Shown here one piece after another: positions 1 to 8,310 of a stretch of 64,000 nucleotides of DNA. The position numbers and the translations under genes were made by a program. The stretch is from Paraburkholderia solisilvae. Its GTDB lineage: Bacteria > Pseudomonadota > Gammaproteobacteria > Burkholderiales > Burkholderiaceae. The number at the start of each line of letters is the position of its first letter. Within the stretch, counting starts at the first letter, position 1. The DNA lies in the NCBI RefSeq assembly GCF_902859875.1, contig NZ_CADIKF010000011.1, forward strand, positions 62,001 through 126,000. The letters run 5' to 3'. The notes beneath the pieces were generated by a model. It had not been told where the DNA came from. It did no database searches and worked only from the letters and a program-made list of their open reading frames with translations.

Positions 1-654
1 GAGTGGACCGCGCTGGTGGTTCGCAAGGACTCGCCGCTCAAGACGATCGCAGACCTGAAAGGCAAGAAGATCGCCGCCACGAAGGGCACCGATCCCTATC
101 TGTTCACGTTGCGTGCGCTGCATACGGCCGGTCTGTCGCGCGATGACGTCGAGATCGTCAACCTGCAACATCCCGATGGGCGCACCGCGCTCATCAACGG
201 ACAGGTCGACGCGTGGGCCGGGCTCGATCCACATATGGCCGCCGCACAAATCGACAACGGCGCCCGTCTGCTCTATCGCAATGTCGACTTCAACACATGG
301 GGATTCCTGAACGCACGCGAAGATTTCATCGCGAAGTACCCCGACACGGTTGCGCGCGTGCTGAAAGTGTATGAACGAGCGCGGCGGTGGATCGGCACGC
401 ATCCGGACGAAGCCGCAAGCATCGTCGCCGAAGATTCGAAAGTGTCGCTCGCGGTCGCGAAGCTGCAACTGAGCCGCACGGACTTTAGCCAGCCGCAACC
501 GGGCGCCACGCAGATCGCCGCATTGAAGGCCGCGGCGCCGGTACTCGTGCAGGAACAACTCGTCAAGCCGGGCACGGATCTGAATCAGGTGATCGATGCG
601 TTGATCGACGTGCGCATCGCACAACCGGTGATCGCGTCCGCCGGTTCGGAATAG
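1..654 (+). CDS. ABC transporter substrate-binding protein, sulfonate/nitrate type (5' end missing)
   Basis: Reading frame 1 is open from the first base, so the gene begins upstream of the window and only its last ~217 codons are here. Visible are the SsuA/NrtA/TauA-family elements: a 'SPLKTIADLKGKKIA' segment, which in this family leads into the ligand-binding hinge, then 'DAWAGLDPHMA' and a helical C-terminal lobe. The protein should be periplasmic and deliver a sulfonate-like, or less likely nitrate-like, solute to the permease encoded 9 bp downstream. The signal peptide lies outside the window. The ligand is inferred only from the family and from the flavin monooxygenase next door. Confidence 0.85.
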   Translation, partial: EWTALVVRKDSPLKTIADLKGKKIAATKGTDPYLFTLRALHTAGLSRDDVEIVNLQHPDGRTALINGQVDAWAGLDPHMAAAQIDNGARLLYRNVDFNTWGFLNAREDFIAKYPDTVARVLKVYERARRWIGTHPDEAASIVAEDSKVSLAVAKLQLSRTDFSQPQPGATQIAALKAAAPVLVQEQLVKPGTDLNQVIDALIDVRIAQPVIASAGSE

Positions 655-663
655 GACAAACCG

Positions 664-1617
664 ATGGCCGCCGAAGATTCGCTGACGGATTCGTTCGCGT
701 TCCGCGCGCCGCAGGCCGGTCAACAATCCGTCACACCTCCATTCGTTCAGCCTGCTGCTCAAAACGCGGCTGAAGATCGCGCGGGGCCGGCCGCGTCGAT
801 CGCGCCCGCGCGGCGCATCGCGCCATCCCCGAAACACACGTTGCGCCGCACGTCGCGCTGGCGCATCGCCGGTTGGCTGCTGCCGTTCGCGCTGCTCGCT
901 CTGGTCGAAGCACTGGTCCGCAGCGGCGTGTTGCCCGCGCATCTGGTGCCGGCTCCAACGAGCATTGCCGCCGCGCTCGCCCAACTCGGCGCCGGCGGGT
1001 TGTTCAGGCATGTCGTCGCAAGCACGTTGCGCGTATTGGCCGGTTTCGGCTGCGGCGCGGCGCTTGCACTCGTTTTCGGTGCGGCCATGGGCTTGAGCCG
1101 GCGCCTCGACGCGCTGCTCGATCCGAGCTTCCAGGCGTTGCGCGCCATTCCATCGCTCGCATGGGTGCCGATTCTGCTGTTGTGGATGGGCATCGACGAA
1201 GCGCCGAAGATCACGCTTGTCGCCATCGGCGCGTTTTTTCCGGTCCATCTCGCGGTGGTGTCGGGTATGCGGGGTGTCGACCGCAAGCTCGTCGAGCTTG
1301 GCGATATCTATCGGCTAAGCCGCGCTGCGTCGTTTTTCCGTATCCTGCTGCCCGCCGCGCTGCCGCATGTTTTTACGGGCTTGCGCACCGGTCTTAGCCT
1401 CGCATGGATGTTTATGGTCGCCGCCGAACTGATCGCGGCGACCCGCGGACTCGGCTATCTGTTGAGCGACGGTCGCGAAACCGGTCGCCCGGACATTGTG
1501 TTCGGCGCGATTCTGCTGCTCGCGCTGCTCGGCAAACTGACCGACAGTGCGATGAAGCTCGCCGAGGCACGCGTGCTGGAGTGGCGCGATACCACCGATC
1601 CGGAGCAACGATCATGA
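664..1617 (+). CDS. ABC transporter permease, SsuC/TauC-like
   Basis: 317 residues. The first ~70 are low-complexity and rich in Ala, Pro and Arg, a cytoplasmic extension longer than usual for this family. They are followed by the BPD_transp_1 fold with about six membrane segments and a coupling loop around 'ELGDIYRLSRAASFFRILLP', the EAA-like motif that docks on the ATPase. It is the inner-membrane channel of the transporter whose binding protein ends 9 bp upstream; its TGA overlaps the ATPase ATG. The substrate is not readable from the permease. A start further in is possible because the N-terminal extension is unusual. Confidence 0.88.
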   Translation: MAAEDSLTDSFAFRAPQAGQQSVTPPFVQPAAQNAAEDRAGPAASIAPARRIAPSPKHTLRRTSRWRIAGWLLPFALLALVEALVRSGVLPAHLVPAPTSIAAALAQLGAGGLFRHVVASTLRVLAGFGCGAALALVFGAAMGLSRRLDALLDPSFQALRAIPSLAWVPILLLWMGIDEAPKITLVAIGAFFPVHLAVVSGMRGVDRKLVELGDIYRLSRAASFFRILLPAALPHVFTGLRTGLSLAWMFMVAAELIAATRGLGYLLSDGRETGRPDIVFGAILLLALLGKLTDSAMKLAEARVLEWRDTTDPEQRS

Positions 1618-2387
1618 TCGCGCCGTCATCGCCTCACGATGCACATCCATTGCTCGACGTCGCGATCGACGCGAAACGTTTCGGCGAGCGCATGTTGCTC
1701 GCGGGAACCAGACTATCCGTCGCGCGCGGCGAGATTGTCAGTCTCGTGGGCGCGAGCGGCTGCGGCAAGAGCACGTTGCTGCGCATCGTCGCCGGCCTCG
1801 ATCGCGATTTCGCCGGCACGATCATGCTTGACGGCGCCGTCCAGCATGGACCCTCGCCGCAATCGGGCGTAATCTTCCAGGAACCGCGTCTGCTGCCGTG
1901 GCTCAGTGTTGCCGACAATGTGAGCTTCCCGGCGCGGGCACGCGGCGCGTGCGGCGCGCGTGTCGACCGGCTGCTCGATGAAGTGGGTCTCGCGGGAACC
2001 GGCCGGTTATGGCCGAAGCATCTGTCGGGCGGCATGGCGCAACGCGTCGCGCTTGCGCGCGGCCTCTTCACCCAACCACGCCTGCTGCTGCTCGACGAGC
2101 CGTTCAGCGCCGTCGACGCCATCACGAAAATGCGGCTGCAAGATCTGTTGCTATCGATCACGCGTGCGCACCGGACGGCCGCACTCATGGTCACGCACGA
2201 TCTGGATGAAGCGCTGTATCTGTCCGATCGCGTATTGCTGATGGCCGCGCCTGACAGTCAACGCGCAGCGCGCATCGTGCGGGAATTCGCAGTCGATGCA
2301 CCGCGGCCGCGCACGCGCGACATGACATTCAATGCCGCACTACGCGCCGACCTGTTCGCCAGCCTCGAAGCACTCGTCCCTGCCTGA
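1614..2387 (+). CDS. ABC transporter ATP-binding protein, SsuB/TauB-like
   Basis: 257 residues from the ATG that overlaps the permease stop (ATGA), a typical translational coupling; an in-frame extension further upstream is only the permease gene read in another frame. Walker A is GASGCGKST at residues 46-54, the signature is LSGGMAQRVALARG, and Walker B is LLLLDEPF followed by the switch region 'MVTHDLDEALYLSDRV'. It powers the transporter encoded just upstream. It is the last gene of the unit; the gene after it lies on the opposite strand, 47 bp away. Confidence 0.92.
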   Translation: MIAPSSPHDAHPLLDVAIDAKRFGERMLLAGTRLSVARGEIVSLVGASGCGKSTLLRIVAGLDRDFAGTIMLDGAVQHGPSPQSGVIFQEPRLLPWLSVADNVSFPARARGACGARVDRLLDEVGLAGTGRLWPKHLSGGMAQRVALARGLFTQPRLLLLDEPFSAVDAITKMRLQDLLLSITRAHRTAALMVTHDLDEALYLSDRVLLMAAPDSQRAARIVREFAVDAPRPRTRDMTFNAALRADLFASLEALVPA

Positions 2388-2434
2388 CTGCATTGCGCTG
2401 GCAGGCAAAGACCGCTATCGCGCTATCACTAGCG

Positions 2435-3775
2435 TTATCGCAGCCGCTCTGCGCCGAAAAAGCGATTCCCCGGACGGGGCAGCCCGAGATGCTCACGCAA
2501 TGTCGCGCCTTCATACTCGCGCCGGAAAATGCCGCGCCGCTGCAACTCCGGCACGACCTTGTCGACGAAATCGTCGAGCCCCGCGGGCAAGTACGGAAAC
2601 ACCACGATGAACCCGTCTGAGCCTTCCTCGACGAGCCACTGTTCCATCTGGTCCGCGATCATCGTGGGCGTGCCGACCATTTCGAGCCCGGAGACGCCGC
2701 CGATGCGCTGGGCGAGCTGCCGGATCGTCAGCTTTTCAGCCTGCGCCCAGTCAATTACGCGTTGGCGTGCACTTTTGCTGTCGTTCGTCTCGGGAATCTC
2801 GGGCAACGGACCATCGGGATCGAAGCGGGACACGTCGTGCCCGAGCGCGATCGAAAGCGATGCGATGCCGCTGTCATAGTGGACGAACGTATCCAGCAAC
2901 GCGCGCTTTTCGCGCGCCTCGTCGAGCGAATCGCCGACCACCACGAATGTCGCCGGCAGAATGACCAGATGCTCGCGCGGCCGGCCTAACGTGTCGAGCC
3001 GGCCTTTCACGTCGGCGTAGAAGCGCTTGCCCGCTTCGAGCGTCGATTGCGCGGTAAACACCGCGTCGGCAGTCTCGGCCGCCACCTGCCGTCCGGCCTC
3101 GGACGAGCCCGCCTGCACCACCACCGGCCAGCCCTGCACCGGGCGCGGGACATTCAACGGACCGCGCACCGAGAAATGCTCGCCCTTATGGCCGAGCACG
3201 TGCATCTTTTCCGGGTCCACGTAAAGGCCGCTTTCGACGTCGCGCACGAATGCATCGTCGGCCCAGCTATCCCACAAGCCGGTGACGACATCGTAAAACT
3301 CCCGTCCGCGCCGATACCGCTCGCCATGTTCGACATGTTCGTCAAGCCCGAAATTCAACGCGGCGTCCGGGTTGGATGTGGTCACGAGATTCCACCCCGC
3401 GCGACCGCCGCTTATATGATCGAGCGATGCAAAACGGCGCGCGACGTGATAAGGCTCGTCGAATGTGGTCGACGCGGTGCCGACCAGCCCGATGCGCTCG
3501 GTGACCGCCGCCAGTGCGGAAAGCATCGTAAACGGCTCGAAAGACGAAACGGTTTGACTCCGCTTGAGCGCGTTCACCGGCATGTTGAGCACAGCAAGAT
3601 GATCGGCCATAAAGAACGCGTCGAAGCGGCCGCGTTCGAGCGTCTGCGCGAAACGCTTCAGATGCGCGAAGTTGAAGTTGGCGTCCGGGTATGCGCCCGG
3701 AAAACGCCATGCGCCGGTGTGAAGACTGACTGGGCGCATAAATGCGCCGAGATGAAGCTGGCGGGTAGGTGTCAT
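2435..3775 (-). CDS. FMNH2-dependent monooxygenase, NtaA/SnaA/DszA family
   Basis: 446 residues from the ATG at 3775 (protein begins MTPTRQLHLGAF); an in-frame start 18 codons earlier lacks the usual family beginning. The luciferase-like fold shows through 'ERGRFDAFFMADHLAV', 'GLVGTASTTFDEPYHVARRF', 'DHISGGRAGWNLVTT' and 'WPVVVQAGSSEAGRQVAA', hallmarks of the NtaA/SnaA/DszA group. These enzymes use reduced flavin from a partner reductase to oxygenate substrates such as nitrilotriacetate, sulfones or organosulfur compounds. No flavin reductase gene is in view. It faces the sulfonate-type ABC transporter and stands back to back with the GntR gene, so it may share that regulator's operator region. 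Confidence 0.88.
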   Translation of the reverse strand: MTPTRQLHLGAFMRPVSLHTGAWRFPGAYPDANFNFAHLKRFAQTLERGRFDAFFMADHLAVLNMPVNALKRSQTVSSFEPFTMLSALAAVTERIGLVGTASTTFDEPYHVARRFASLDHISGGRAGWNLVTTSNPDAALNFGLDEHVEHGERYRRGREFYDVVTGLWDSWADDAFVRDVESGLYVDPEKMHVLGHKGEHFSVRGPLNVPRPVQGWPVVVQAGSSEAGRQVAAETADAVFTAQSTLEAGKRFYADVKGRLDTLGRPREHLVILPATFVVVGDSLDEAREKRALLDTFVHYDSGIASLSIALGHDVSRFDPDGPLPEIPETNDSKSARQRVIDWAQAEKLTIRQLAQRIGGVSGLEMVGTPTMIADQMEQWLVEEGSDGFIVVFPYLPAGLDDFVDKVVPELQRRGIFRREYEGATLREHLGLPRPGNRFFGAERLR

Positions 3776-4008
3776 GGTGTCGAATCGAGGGCGCGCGAGC
3801 GCCGTGAGCGGCTGGAATGGGAGTAACACTACGCCAAACCGCCGAACCGCGCAGACGGCTCGCGATGAAATGCAAAGCGGCGCGACACGACACCGCGCGC
3901 GAATGCATTTCGCCTGACCGGTGAAAATGGATAGCAGAATTCATTCGTTGGAGACGCAGCGGGGCTTGCCTACACTCGGGTCTGATCTTGTCATGACAAG
4001 TTGAGCCG
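3776..4008. promoter_or_regulatory. Divergent control region between monooxygenase and GntR operon
   Basis: A 233-bp gap separates two divergently transcribed genes. Its GntR-proximal end holds the perfect 14-bp palindrome described separately at 3987-4000. The remainder has no other clear symmetrical element and no obvious sigma-70 promoter that I would defend. Confidence 0.5.
3987..4000. promoter_or_regulatory. Palindromic operator, CTTGTCATGACAAG
   Basis: A perfect 14-bp inverted repeat ends 8 bp before the ATG of the GntR/HutC regulator gene. HutC/FarR-type GntR regulators bind palindromes of this size, commonly in their own promoters. The position predicts autorepression, with release by the pathway ligand, and control of the whole downstream operon and possibly the divergent monooxygenase. 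Confidence 0.6.
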
Positions 4009-4782
4009 ATGCCTAGAGCAACGAACCTCGTGCAATTGTCGCCACAACCGCTATACGCGCAGATCAAGGACACGCTGCGCGCGCGCATCCTCGACGGCAC
4101 TTACGCCCCGCATAGTCAGATGCCGTCGGAGCACGAACTGTGCGCGATCTTCGACGTGAGCCGCATCACCGTGCGGCAAGCGCTCGGCGATCTGCAGAAA
4201 GAAGGCATCGTGTTCCGCCTGCATGGCAAGGGCACCTTCGTATCGAAGCCGAAGGCGTTCCAGAACGTCACCTCGCTGCAAGGCTTCGCGGAAGCGATGT
4301 CGTCGATGGGCTATGAAATCGTCAATCAATTGCGCCATTTCGCCATCGTCAAGGCGAATCGCCAGGTCGCGGAAAAGCTGAACGTGCCGGAGGGCGCGCC
4401 GGTCGTCGAGATTCATCGCGTGCGCCTGCTCAATCGCGAGCCGGTTTCGCTCGAGCTGACGTGGGTGCCCGAAACCCTCGGCAAGCGGTTGGCGAATGCG
4501 GATCTCGCGACGCGCGACATCTTTCTGATTCTCGAAAACGACTGCGGGGTGCCGCTCGGCCATGCGGACCTGTCGATCGACGCGATCCTCGCCGACGACG
4601 ACATCGTCGACGCGCTGCGCGTCGAGGAAGGCAGCCCGGTCTTGCGCATCGAACGCCTGACGCACGACGCAGCCGGTCATCCGCTCGACTATGAGCATCT
4701 GTATTTCCGCGGCGATGCGTTCCAGTACCGGCTGCGCATCGACCGCGAAAAAGCGCGCACGAAAACAGGGAAAACGCGATGA
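4009..4782 (+). CDS. GntR family regulator, HutC/UTRA type
   Basis: 257 residues. Residues ~10-75 form the winged helix-turn-helix ('QPLYAQIKDTLRARILDG...SRITVRQALGDLQKEGIVFRLHGKGTFV'). Residues ~95-245 form a UTRA ligand-binding domain ('LNREPVSLELTWVPETLG', ending 'YEHLYFRGDAFQYRLRI'). It should sense a small pathway metabolite and repress until that is bound. It is the first gene of the eight-gene run to 11345, overlapping the flavoprotein gene by 4 bp (ATGA), so regulator and structural genes are co-transcribed. The ligand is unknown; a sulfur compound is inferred from context only. Confidence 0.92.
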   Translation: MPRATNLVQLSPQPLYAQIKDTLRARILDGTYAPHSQMPSEHELCAIFDVSRITVRQALGDLQKEGIVFRLHGKGTFVSKPKAFQNVTSLQGFAEAMSSMGYEIVNQLRHFAIVKANRQVAEKLNVPEGAPVVEIHRVRLLNREPVSLELTWVPETLGKRLANADLATRDIFLILENDCGVPLGHADLSIDAILADDDIVDALRVEEGSPVLRIERLTHDAAGHPLDYEHLYFRGDAFQYRLRIDREKARTKTGKTR

Positions 4783-6518
4783 ACACTGAAGTGCTCGAAT
4801 ACGACATAGTCGTGGTCGGCGGCGGCACGGCCGGCCCGATGGCCGCGGTGAAGGCAAAGGAATGCAATCCGAATCTCAACGTGCTGCTGCTCGAAAAAGC
4901 GAATGTGAAACGCAGCGGCGCGATCTCGATGGGCATGGATGGCCTGAATAACGCGGTCATCCCGGGCCATGCGACGCCCGAGCAGTACACGCGTGAAATC
5001 ACCATCGCCAACGATGGCATCGTCGATCAGGAAGCCGTCTACGCGTATGCGAAGCACAGCTTCACGACGATCGAGCAGCTCGATCGCTGGGGCGTCAAGT
5101 TCGAGAAAGACGGCAACGGCGACTACGCAGTGAAAAAAGTGCACCACATGGGCGCATATGTGTTGCCGATGCCCGAGGGCCACGACATCAAGAAAGTGCT
5201 CTACCGGCAGCTCAAACGCGCGCGCATTGCGATCACGAACCGCATTGTCGCGACGCGCCTGTTGACTGATGCGCACGGCGCCGTCTGCGGCGTGCTCGGT
5301 TTCGACTGCCGCACCGCGCAATTCCATGTGGTGCGCGCGAAAGCGGTCATTCTATGCTGCGGCGCGGCCGGCCGGCTCGGCCTGCCCGCGTCCGGCTACC
5401 TGATGGGCACCTACGAAAACCCGACCAACGCCGGCGACGGCTACGCGATGGCGTATCACGCGGGCGCCGCGCTCGCCAACCTCGAGTGCTTCCAGATCAA
5501 CCCGCTCATCAAGGACTACAACGGCCCGGCGTGCGCGTACGTGACCGGCCCGCTCGGCGGCTTCACCGCGAACGGCAAAGGCGAACGCTTCATCGAATGC
5601 GATTACTGGAGCGGTCAGATGATGTGGGAGTTCTATCAGGAACTGCAAAGCGGCAACGGGCCGGTGTTCCTGAAGCTCGACCACCTCGCGGAAGAAACCA
5701 TCCAGACGATCGAACAGATCCTGCATACGAACGAACGCCCGAGCCGCGGACGCTTTCATGCGGGGCGCGGCACCGACTACCGGCATCAGATGGTCGAGAT
5801 GCATATCTCCGAGATCGGCTTGTGCAGCGGCCATAGCGCATCCGGCGTCTATGTGAACGCGCGCGCCGAGACCACGGTGCCGGGCCTCTATGCGGCCGGC
5901 GACATGGCCGCGGTGCCGCACAACTATATGCTCGGCGCGTTCACGTATGGCTGGTTCGCCGGTCAGAATGCCGCCGCGTATGTCGAAGGGCGTGAGCACG
6001 CGCCCGTCGACGAAGCTCAGGTTGCGGCCGAACGCGCGCGCGTCTATGCACCGCTCGAACGCGACCACGGCCTCGCGCCGTCGCAGGTCGAATACAAGCT
6101 GCGCCGGATGGTCAACGACTATCTGCAACCGCCGAAGGTCACGCGGAAGATGGAAATCGGTTTGCAGCGCTTCGGCGAAATTGCCGACGACATCGCATCG
6201 ATCAAGGCGAACCATCCGCACGAACTGATGCGCGCCGCCGAAGTGCGCGCGATTCGCGACTGCGCGGAGATGGCCGCGCGCGCATCGCTGTTTCGCACCG
6301 AGAGCCGCTGGGGCTTGTACCACCATCGCGTTGACTATCCGCAACGCGACGACGCGCGATGGTTCTGCCACACGCATCTGTACAAGGACGCGAATGGCCG
6401 GATGACGAACGCGAAGCGCGCGGTCGAACCGTACGTCGTGCCCGTCCCGGATGCGGAATCCGGCGCATACAACCAGTTGCGTATCCGCGAGCCGGCCGCG
6501 CTCGCCGAAGCGACCTGA
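4779..6518 (+). CDS. APS-reductase-alpha-like FAD flavoprotein (fumarate reductase/AprA superfamily)
   Basis: 579 residues; the start overlaps the gntR stop and has AGGGA 8 nt upstream. The N-terminal dinucleotide fold is VVVGGGTAGPMAA at ~11-23, followed by 'LLEKANVKRSGAISMGMD', which in position and sequence resembles the 'EKA..KRSGA' block of dissimilatory adenylylsulfate reductase AprA more than classical SdhA or FrdA. A C-terminal region with 'SRWGLYHHRVDYPQRDD' also fits that superfamily. It lacks an obvious signal peptide, so it is probably cytoplasmic. The AprB-like ferredoxin gene follows 11 bp later, suggesting a two-subunit oxidoreductase. The reaction is unknown: sulfite/APS chemistry, sulfonate-derived sulfur oxidation, or an unrelated redox step are all possible. 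Confidence 0.85.
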   Translation: MNTEVLEYDIVVVGGGTAGPMAAVKAKECNPNLNVLLLEKANVKRSGAISMGMDGLNNAVIPGHATPEQYTREITIANDGIVDQEAVYAYAKHSFTTIEQLDRWGVKFEKDGNGDYAVKKVHHMGAYVLPMPEGHDIKKVLYRQLKRARIAITNRIVATRLLTDAHGAVCGVLGFDCRTAQFHVVRAKAVILCCGAAGRLGLPASGYLMGTYENPTNAGDGYAMAYHAGAALANLECFQINPLIKDYNGPACAYVTGPLGGFTANGKGERFIECDYWSGQMMWEFYQELQSGNGPVFLKLDHLAEETIQTIEQILHTNERPSRGRFHAGRGTDYRHQMVEMHISEIGLCSGHSASGVYVNARAETTVPGLYAAGDMAAVPHNYMLGAFTYGWFAGQNAAAYVEGREHAPVDEAQVAAERARVYAPLERDHGLAPSQVEYKLRRMVNDYLQPPKVTRKMEIGLQRFGEIADDIASIKANHPHELMRAAEVRAIRDCAEMAARASLFRTESRWGLYHHRVDYPQRDDARWFCHTHLYKDANGRMTNAKRAVEPYVVPVPDAESGAYNQLRIREPAALAEAT

Positions 6519-6529
6519 GGAGCGTCATC

Positions 6530-6775
6530 ATGTCCTACACCCCGCACGACATCTATCAGCGCAGCAACGCGCCGGTGACGATCGACGAAGCGCGCTGCAT
6601 CGCCGACAAGGGTTGCACCGTTTGTGTCGACGTCTGTCCGCTCGATCTGCTCGCGATCGATATGAGCAAGGGCAAGGCCTATATGCAGTTCGACGAATGC
6701 TGGTACTGCATGCCCTGCGAGCGCGATTGTCCGACCGGCGCCGTGAAAGTCGAGATTCCGTATCTGCTGCGCTAG
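6530..6775 (+). CDS. AprB-like ferredoxin with two [4Fe-4S] motifs
   Basis: 81 residues from the ATG at 6530, preceded by GAGGAG that overlaps the end of the flavoprotein gene; longer in-frame readings run into that gene. Two Cys clusters are visible: the first spaced C-x5-C-x2-C-x3-CP (residues ~23-37), the second the canonical C-x2-C-x2-C-x3-CP within 'CWYCMPCERDCPTGAV' (~57-72). The Trp directly after the first Cys of the second cluster matches the 'CWEC' of AprB, where that Trp is thought to pass electrons to the flavin. It lacks the C-terminal tail by which AprB wraps round AprA. It is probably the electron-transfer subunit for the flavoprotein encoded upstream. Confidence 0.88.
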   Translation: MSYTPHDIYQRSNAPVTIDEARCIADKGCTVCVDVCPLDLLAIDMSKGKAYMQFDECWYCMPCERDCPTGAVKVEIPYLLR

Positions 6776-6831
6776 CCCGTTGCATGCAACGCACAGCCGT
6801 TGCCTCCCTCACTTCAAATACGAGCCAAGCC

Positions 6832-8259
6832 ATGAACCTGCGACTCGCACTCGTTCGATTCGTCGCCGCACCGTTGCTGTTCGCCGCGACAGCCGCCGCG
6901 CATGCGGAAACCATCCGCGTGGCCATCGGCACACAAGACACGACGATCAACTGCGCAACCGGCGGCCTGCTGATTCGCGAACTGCATCTGCTCGACAAGT
7001 ACCTGCCGCACGACGGCAAATACGCGAACGTCACCTACGACGTGCAGTGGAAAGACTTCACGTCCGGCGCGCCGCTCACCAACGAAATGGTCGCGGGCAA
7101 GCTCGATTTCGGCACGATGGCCGACTTCCCCGGTTCGCTGAACGGCGCGGCATTCCAGAAAGCGGGCAAGAAAAGTGTCTTCATTACGGTGCTGTCCGGC
7201 AGCGTCGACGGCAGCGGCAATGGCATCGTCGTACCGCTCGATTCGCCGATTCACTCGCTCGCTGACCTGAAAGGCAAGACGATTTCGGTGCCGTTCGCGT
7301 CGACGGCGCACGGCATGCTGCTGCGCGCGATCAAGGCGCAAGGGTGGAACCCGGACACCGACGTCAACATCATCACGCAAGCGCCCGAAGTGGCCGGCAG
7401 CGCGCTGAAGGCCGGCAAGATCGACGCGCACGCGGACTTCGTGCCGTTCGCCGACCTGTTCCCGTACCGCGGCATTGCGCGCAAGATCTACGACGGCGCG
7501 CAGACTCACGCGCCGACATTCCATGGCGCGCTTGTCGATGCGGCGTATGCGCAGCGGTATCCGGAAGTGGTGGTCGCCTATTTGCGCGCCGCCATCGAGG
7601 CCAACCGCCTGATCTCGCAGGACCCGGAAAAATACAGCCTGCTGATCGAGAAAGTGACGGGCATCGAGGCGCCCGTCGACTACCTCTATCACGGCCCGCT
7701 CGGCCTGCAAACGCGCGACTTCACGTGGAAGCCCGAATACCGGCAGGCGGTCGCAACCGCCATCGACACGCTCAAGCTGCTGAAGAAAACGGACGTGAAT
7801 CTCGATCCGAACACGTTTATCGACGATCGTTACATTCGCGCCGCATTCAAGGCATCCGGGCTCGATTACGACGCGGCGCTGAAGAACTACGCGAAAACGC
7901 CGCTCGTCGCGAACGATGCGCAAACCGGCAAGCCGATTGCCGACGTACGCGACGTCGCGCAGGTGTGGCTCTCGAACGAGCAGAAGGTGCGCAACTATGC
8001 GCAGCCCGGTGAGGCGTTCGCAGCGCTCGACAAGCTCGAGCAAGGCGGCAGCAAGGTACGCGCAGTGTACGTGCGCGATCACGACAGCGGGCTCAAGCTG
8101 TTCGCGAACGACGCGTGGTACGTGAAGGATGCGCACGGCGCGGTCACCGCGTTCCTGCTGAAATCCGGCGCCGATGCGTATGCGCTGCGCACCTCGGGCG
8201 CGGTGCTCGATTACGCGGCCGCGAAAACCGGCGCCGCGCAAGCGGTTGCGGCGCGCTAG
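6832..8259 (+). CDS. ABC transporter substrate-binding protein with extra C-terminal domain
   Basis: 475 residues from the ATG at 6832; residues 1-24 are a signal peptide ending in AHA-E, so the protein is periplasmic. Residues ~25-360 are an SsuA/TauA/NrtA-like binding protein ('LDFGTMADFPGSLNGAAF', 'SLADLKGKTISVPFASTAHGML'). Family members are usually ~320 residues; here ~110 more follow. That tail ('VRAVYVRDHDSGLKLFA', 'AWYV', 'AFLLKSGADAYAL', 'GAVLDYAAA') has the spacing of the NosL copper-chaperone fold, but I see no Met or Cys metal ligands. It belongs to the AprA/B-like operon and feeds the next two genes. The ligand is unknown. Confidence 0.85.
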   Translation: MNLRLALVRFVAAPLLFAATAAAHAETIRVAIGTQDTTINCATGGLLIRELHLLDKYLPHDGKYANVTYDVQWKDFTSGAPLTNEMVAGKLDFGTMADFPGSLNGAAFQKAGKKSVFITVLSGSVDGSGNGIVVPLDSPIHSLADLKGKTISVPFASTAHGMLLRAIKAQGWNPDTDVNIITQAPEVAGSALKAGKIDAHADFVPFADLFPYRGIARKIYDGAQTHAPTFHGALVDAAYAQRYPEVVVAYLRAAIEANRLISQDPEKYSLLIEKVTGIEAPVDYLYHGPLGLQTRDFTWKPEYRQAVATAIDTLKLLKKTDVNLDPNTFIDDRYIRAAFKASGLDYDAALKNYAKTPLVANDAQTGKPIADVRDVAQVWLSNEQKVRNYAQPGEAFAALDKLEQGGSKVRAVYVRDHDSGLKLFANDAWYVKDAHGAVTAFLLKSGADAYALRTSGAVLDYAAAKTGAAQAVAAR

Positions 8260-8310
8260 CAGCCCGCAACGGCCCCGACCGCCATTTCCGTCATTCTTCA
8301 AGGAGCCCGC

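Noticed and set aside
5352-6377. 341-codon minus-strand frame opposite the flavoprotein gene
   Set aside because: Shadow frame; no motif, and the plus-strand flavoprotein is unambiguous.
6451-6829. Long frame running from the ferredoxin region into the extended binding protein
   Set aside because: It is the binding-protein frame read backward through the ferredoxin gene; the signal peptide starts at 6832.
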